From NCBI GenBank assembly GCA_032249175.1, contig JAVVGK010000072.1, forward strand, positions 1-7,763: a stretch of DNA of 7,763 nucleotides, written 5' to 3'. Positions 4,464 to 7,763 of this stretch are shown here, in pieces. Both the position numbers and the translations under genes were made by a program. The notes under the pieces are model-generated. The model searched no databases, was not told where the DNA came from, and saw only the letters and a list, made by a program, of their open reading frames with translations. This stretch comes from DSFT01 sp032249175. GTDB taxonomy: Bacteria > Hydrothermota > Hydrothermia > LBFQ01 > DSFT01. Each line of letters opens with the position of its first letter. The first letter of the stretch is position 1.

Positions 4464-6782
4464 TTGTTCTCAATTATAAAAGATAGCTTAAACTTATTAA
4501 AAGATACATTTTTATCGCTAAATAGTATTATTTTAAATAGTTTTTGGACAAGCTCATCAGTTTATATTCAAAAAGATAGTAATAAGGTTTTTTTAAAACC
4601 ATTAGAATTGAATTCAATTGTTTATTTTCAAAGAATTTATGAAAATAGGCAAGATAAATTTTATCTAAATAATAATGAAAATAACTATGATTTTGAATTT
4701 AGTGGGAATGTCTTTTGGAGGTTTTCAGTTGGTCAAAATTTAGAGCAAGGGCAAGGTATTTTAACAAGTATAAATGGAAATTATAATAATTATAAAATTT
4801 CAGGTGTTATAAAATCACAAGTTCAAAATAAGACGCTTAGTATTGAAGAAATTGAAGAAAGTTATTTAATAGTAAATTCAAGTAATTTCTCATCAAAATT
4901 TGGAACATTTTTATTTAAAAATTTTAGGATTTTTGGTTTGGATATTAAGAAAGATAATTTATTTGGAACATTTGGTTATGAAAAAGCACAATGGACAAGA
5001 ATTGAAATTTATTTAGATGAAAATAATAGAGGTCCATATAGGTTTTCTGAAAGTTATAACATTGTTTCAGGTTCAGTTAAAGTTTATTTAAATGGTGAAA
5101 AATTAAATGAAGATGATTATATTATAAATTATCAAAGTGCAACTATAACATTTAAGCCAAATGTTATTATTAAAAAGGGTGATAAATTAACAATTGAATA
5201 TCAATTTTTTGAGCTTGATGGTCAAAAGGAGCATTTATTTTTTGGTTATAAAAATTTAAACATATATCAAAGAAGAAAAATTTTAAAATATGAAAGTGAT
5301 ACAATTAAATATATTGAATCAGCAGGTTATTATCCAAGTTATTACAAATCAAATAATGGAAGCTATATTAAAAAGGATTCAATTTTTGTTTATGTTGGGG
5401 AAGGTAAGGGAGATTATGTTGTTAGATTTTCGCCATTCTTAGGAGGCTCTTATAATTATAATGGAAGTTTTTATTATTTTGTAGGTAAAGGATTAGGAAA
5501 TTATGAGCCTTTGGAATATTATGAGCCACCAACTATTGAAAGAGAATTAAATTTTAGCTTTTTAAATAATGAGATGACAATTTTTGAATTTAATAGAAAT
5601 TATTATAAATATAAGTATGGGGATTTTGATTTTGAAGGAAAGCTTAAATTTACTTATGAAAACTTTGAAGTTGGACTTAAAAGGAGAAAAAGAGCAATTT
5701 CAGATTATACAATTGATAATAATTTGATGTTTCAAAATTTTGGTAATTATTTATATTTTAAGTTTTTTGTTTTTGAGCCTTATCTTCTTGATAGTCTTTT
5801 TGGATTTAAAGTTAATCATAAAATGTTTTCATTTGAAGGTATATCAGATAGAAGAAAATTTAATTTTAATTTAAGTAAAAGTGTTTTTGATTTTGAATAT
5901 AATTACATTTTCATAGATAGCTCATTTAATAGGATTAGTTTTAAAACAAAAACACCATTTTATCCAATTTACAATTTAAGAATTTCAAAATATATTGAAA
6001 ATGAGGTTGGATTTGGTATAAATAGCAGTTTTTTAAATGCTATTGCTTTTTATAATGTTAATAAAGAGGAGTATCAATTTAGAATTTTCAAAAGAAGCTC
6101 AAATTTAAATTTTGATATAAGTTATATTTTAGAGCCTAAGGTTATTTATATTGAAAAATTTATTTATGTTGGTGAGGGACTTGGGGATTATTCTTATGAC
6201 CCAAAGAGTAGGACTTATTATAGAGATAATTATGGTAGTTATATTAAGCAAAATTTTCCAATTTATCTTAAAGGCTCAAATTCTCAAATAATTGGAAACT
6301 TATTATTTAATTATAAAAATTATAATGTTTCAGTTTCAAGAAGCAAAGAGAATTTATTTTTTGGAGTTTCTTCTGAAAATTTTAATTTCAATTATAGTAA
6401 GCAATTGAATTATGAGGAGCTAAATAACAACTTGAAAGTTAAATTTTTTGTAATAAAAAATAAATATGTTTATCAAGATGAGCATTTCAATTACTTAAAA
6501 AATAGTTTTGGAATTTTCTTTTCAAGAATTGAATTTGGTTTTGGATTTTATGGAAGTAAAACACCATTTTTATATTTTGAATATAAGGGTTTTTTGAATG
6601 TTAGCTTTGAATATAGATTTTCTGATTATTCTGATTATATTAAAAGTGGTTTAGATTTAACCGCTTCAATAAATCGCATTTTCAATTTTAAAAATTATAA
6701 TGTTGTTGTTTTTGGAATTTTTGGATATAATAATTTAAGGACGATTAAGAATTTCGGAGTTAATTTAATGCTAAGGCTTTAA
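4464..6782 (+). CDS. Outer-membrane beta-barrel protein with GxGDY repeats, function unknown
   Basis: A 772-residue protein whose specific family I do not recognise. Residues about 140-250 form a compact beta domain of a type common in surface proteins of FCB-like bacteria: NNRGPY (187-192), SGSVKVYLNGEKL (202-214), DYIINYQSATITF (218-230). Three copies of a G-x-G-x-G-(D/N)-Y motif follow: YVGEGKGDY (310-318), FVGKGLGNY (339-347) and YVGEGLGDY (568-576). The first and third are paired with GSYIK at 299-303 and 591-595. The rest is alternating aromatic/polar beta strands ending in LMLRL, as in an outer-membrane barrel. The start is uncertain: TTG at 4464 follows an in-frame stop at 4452-4454, has no Shine-Dalgarno, and no ATG occurs in the first 370 codons. 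No clear signal peptide is in frame. It is divergent from the B12 operon and not under the riboswitch; its 3' end overlaps the convergent propeller gene by 12 bases. Confidence 0.75.
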   Translation: MFSIIKDSLNLLKDTFLSLNSIILNSFWTSSSVYIQKDSNKVFLKPLELNSIVYFQRIYENRQDKFYLNNNENNYDFEFSGNVFWRFSVGQNLEQGQGILTSINGNYNNYKISGVIKSQVQNKTLSIEEIEESYLIVNSSNFSSKFGTFLFKNFRIFGLDIKKDNLFGTFGYEKAQWTRIEIYLDENNRGPYRFSESYNIVSGSVKVYLNGEKLNEDDYIINYQSATITFKPNVIIKKGDKLTIEYQFFELDGQKEHLFFGYKNLNIYQRRKILKYESDTIKYIESAGYYPSYYKSNNGSYIKKDSIFVYVGEGKGDYVVRFSPFLGGSYNYNGSFYYFVGKGLGNYEPLEYYEPPTIERELNFSFLNNEMTIFEFNRNYYKYKYGDFDFEGKLKFTYENFEVGLKRRKRAISDYTIDNNLMFQNFGNYLYFKFFVFEPYLLDSLFGFKVNHKMFSFEGISDRRKFNFNLSKSVFDFEYNYIFIDSSFNRISFKTKTPFYPIYNLRISKYIENEVGFGINSSFLNAIAFYNVNKEEYQFRIFKRSSNLNFDISYILEPKVIYIEKFIYVGEGLGDYSYDPKSRTYYRDNYGSYIKQNFPIYLKGSNSQIIGNLLFNYKNYNVSVSRSKENLFFGVSSENFNFNYSKQLNYEELNNNLKVKFFVIKNKYVYQDEHFNYLKNSFGIFFSRIEFGFGFYGSKTPFLYFEYKGFLNVSFEYRFSDYSDYIKSGLDLTASINRIFNFKNYNVVVFGIFGYNNLRTIKNFGVNLMLRL

Positions 6783-7763
6783 AATCATTTGCCAATTTTC
6801 ATTTCCATTTAAGTCCAAATTTATTAAATATCCATCAGTAGAGCCATTATTAGAAATTTTTTCTCCTCCAAGTAAGATAGAATTATTAGATAGAAATTTA
6901 GCAGTTAATATATTTTCAGAGAAAATTTTAAACCAATCAATATCTCCATAAATGTTAATTTTTGAAACAAAATTAAAATTATGAATCAGAAAACTGCTAT
7001 CATTATTTAATTTAATAATTCCTAAAATTTTTTCCACATTGTAGTTTTTTGAATAAAGCACATTTCCCAAACTGTCCATTACTAAAAATAATCCTTTATT
7101 ATAAGCTGAACCTACTATAAAAAACATATTATTTAAATATAAAGCTTTTGATAAATTGTAAGATGAATCCAAATCTCTTAAAATTTTGCCTAAGATATTA
7201 CCATTTTGGTCAAGTTTTAAAATCTCAATATATTTTGATTGTAGGTTTGATATTTTATATTGTAAAATAACAATGTTGTCATTTATAACATCTGAAAAGA
7301 TAACATATTCTTCATAAAGACCAGAGCCAATTTCCTTTTTCCATACTAAATTTCCATCTTTATTAATTCTTGCTACAAAGAAATTTTCATCAACAAAAAT
7401 ATATCCACCAGAATTTATTTGTCCAACGACTAAATAATCACCATTTGAAAATTCGCTTATATATTTTAAGTCTAAAATACAAGAGCAAAAGCTATCTATT
7501 TTAAACTGAAAATTATCTTCTTTATTAAATTTCAAAAATTTATCTCCTGCCAAAACCACAAATCCACTATCATTAACAACTTTAACTACGATTGGAGCAA
7601 AATAAGTTGGAAAATGATTTGCTCTAAATAAATTTTGCCAAATGATATTTCTTTGATTATCTAATTTTAAAATCCAAACATCCCAAACATTTTTGTAGTC
7701 AGCTGTAAAAGAGCCGATTAAAATGTTGTTATTTGTTTCATCAATTGAATAAATAGTCTCACT
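6771..7763 (-). CDS. Seven-repeat beta-propeller protein, 5' part missing (runs off right edge)
   Basis: The frame is open without a stop from the right edge to TAG at 6773-6771 (330 visible residues), so the GTG at 7559 is an internal codon, not the start. Seven repeats of about 40-52 residues share the pattern (hydrophobic)-x-K/N-(hydrophobic)-D-x-x-G-N-x-x-W/L: DVWILKLDNQRNIIWQN (near 29), FLKFNKEDNF (near 76), FFVARINKDGNLVWKK (near 128), IEILKLDQNGNILGK (near 179), LFLVMDSLGNVLYSK (near 225), FVSKINIYGDIDWFK (near 265) and DGYLINLDLNGNENWQM (near 310), counted from the window edge. This is the style of exported PQQ/WD40-like propellers found in surface proteins of FCB-like bacteria. It ends right after the last repeat with no sorting domain, unlike the BtuG-like propeller in the same window. 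The fold is fairly sure; ligand and role are unknown, and nothing ties it to the B12 operon except nearness. Confidence 0.75.
   Translation of the reverse strand, partial: SETIYSIDETNNNILIGSFTADYKNVWDVWILKLDNQRNIIWQNLFRANHFPTYFAPIVVKVVNDSGFVVLAGDKFLKFNKEDNFQFKIDSFCSCILDLKYISEFSNGDYLVVGQINSGGYIFVDENFFVARINKDGNLVWKKEIGSGLYEEYVIFSDVINDNIVILQYKISNLQSKYIEILKLDQNGNILGKILRDLDSSYNLSKALYLNNMFFIVGSAYNKGLFLVMDSLGNVLYSKNYNVEKILGIIKLNNDSSFLIHNFNFVSKINIYGDIDWFKIFSENILTAKFLSNNSILLGGEKISNNGSTDGYLINLDLNGNENWQMILKP

Noticed and set aside
4473..4478. TATAAT on the minus strand as the firm riboswitch promoter
   Set aside because: There is no good -35 box at 16-18 bases, and in such A+T-rich DNA a chance match is likely.
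6771..7559. GTG at 7559 as the start of the propeller gene
   Set aside because: The same frame stays open to the window edge, and 68 further residues include a first full repeat (DVWILKLDNQRNIIWQN), so the gene begins outside the window.

Overview
The window is strongly A+T-rich and gene-dense. It comes from a diderm (Gram-negative-type) bacterium: four genes encode outer-membrane or surface proteins, two of them end in Por/type-IX-like C-terminal sorting domains, and one encodes a lipoprotein. TGA is used as a stop, so the code is standard. The mix of sorting domains, TonB receptor, GxGDY-type barrel protein and very low GC suggests an FCB-like lineage or a candidate phylum such as WOR-3/Hydrothermae. 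That placement is a guess from style, not a proven assignment.

Layout, left to right. 1-515 (minus) is the 5' part of a PhnD-family solute-binding lipoprotein, cut by the left edge. 516-553 is a short gap with a GC-rich hairpin. 554-1714, 1711-2796 and 2790-4214 (all minus) form a three-gene operon with overlapping stops and starts. In transcription order it encodes a BtuB-like TonB-dependent receptor, a surface protein built from two copies of one domain, and a YncE/BtuG-like beta-propeller. A complete cobalamin riboswitch (4261-4406, minus) and a hairpin next to the Shine-Dalgarno site (4229-4254) lie directly upstream. 4464-6782 (plus) is a divergent 772-residue outer-membrane beta-barrel protein of unknown function. 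It converges, with a 12-base overlap, on a seven-repeat beta-propeller gene (6771-7763, minus) whose 5' end is beyond the right edge.

The minus operon reads as a corrinoid (vitamin B12) capture system. The riboswitch senses cobalamin and would lower expression when it is plentiful. BtuB would pass the vitamin through the outer membrane, and the two sorting-domain proteins would catch it at the surface, much as BtuG-type proteins do in Bacteroides. The PhnD-like lipoprotein gene is only 38 bases downstream and may supply the periplasmic binding step, but that link is inference.

The main oddities are: no signal peptide on the BtuB-like protein or the two-domain protein, a shortened plug in the receptor, a cysteine cluster in the two-domain protein, and a signal-peptide-like stretch in the wrong frame just before the divergent barrel gene.
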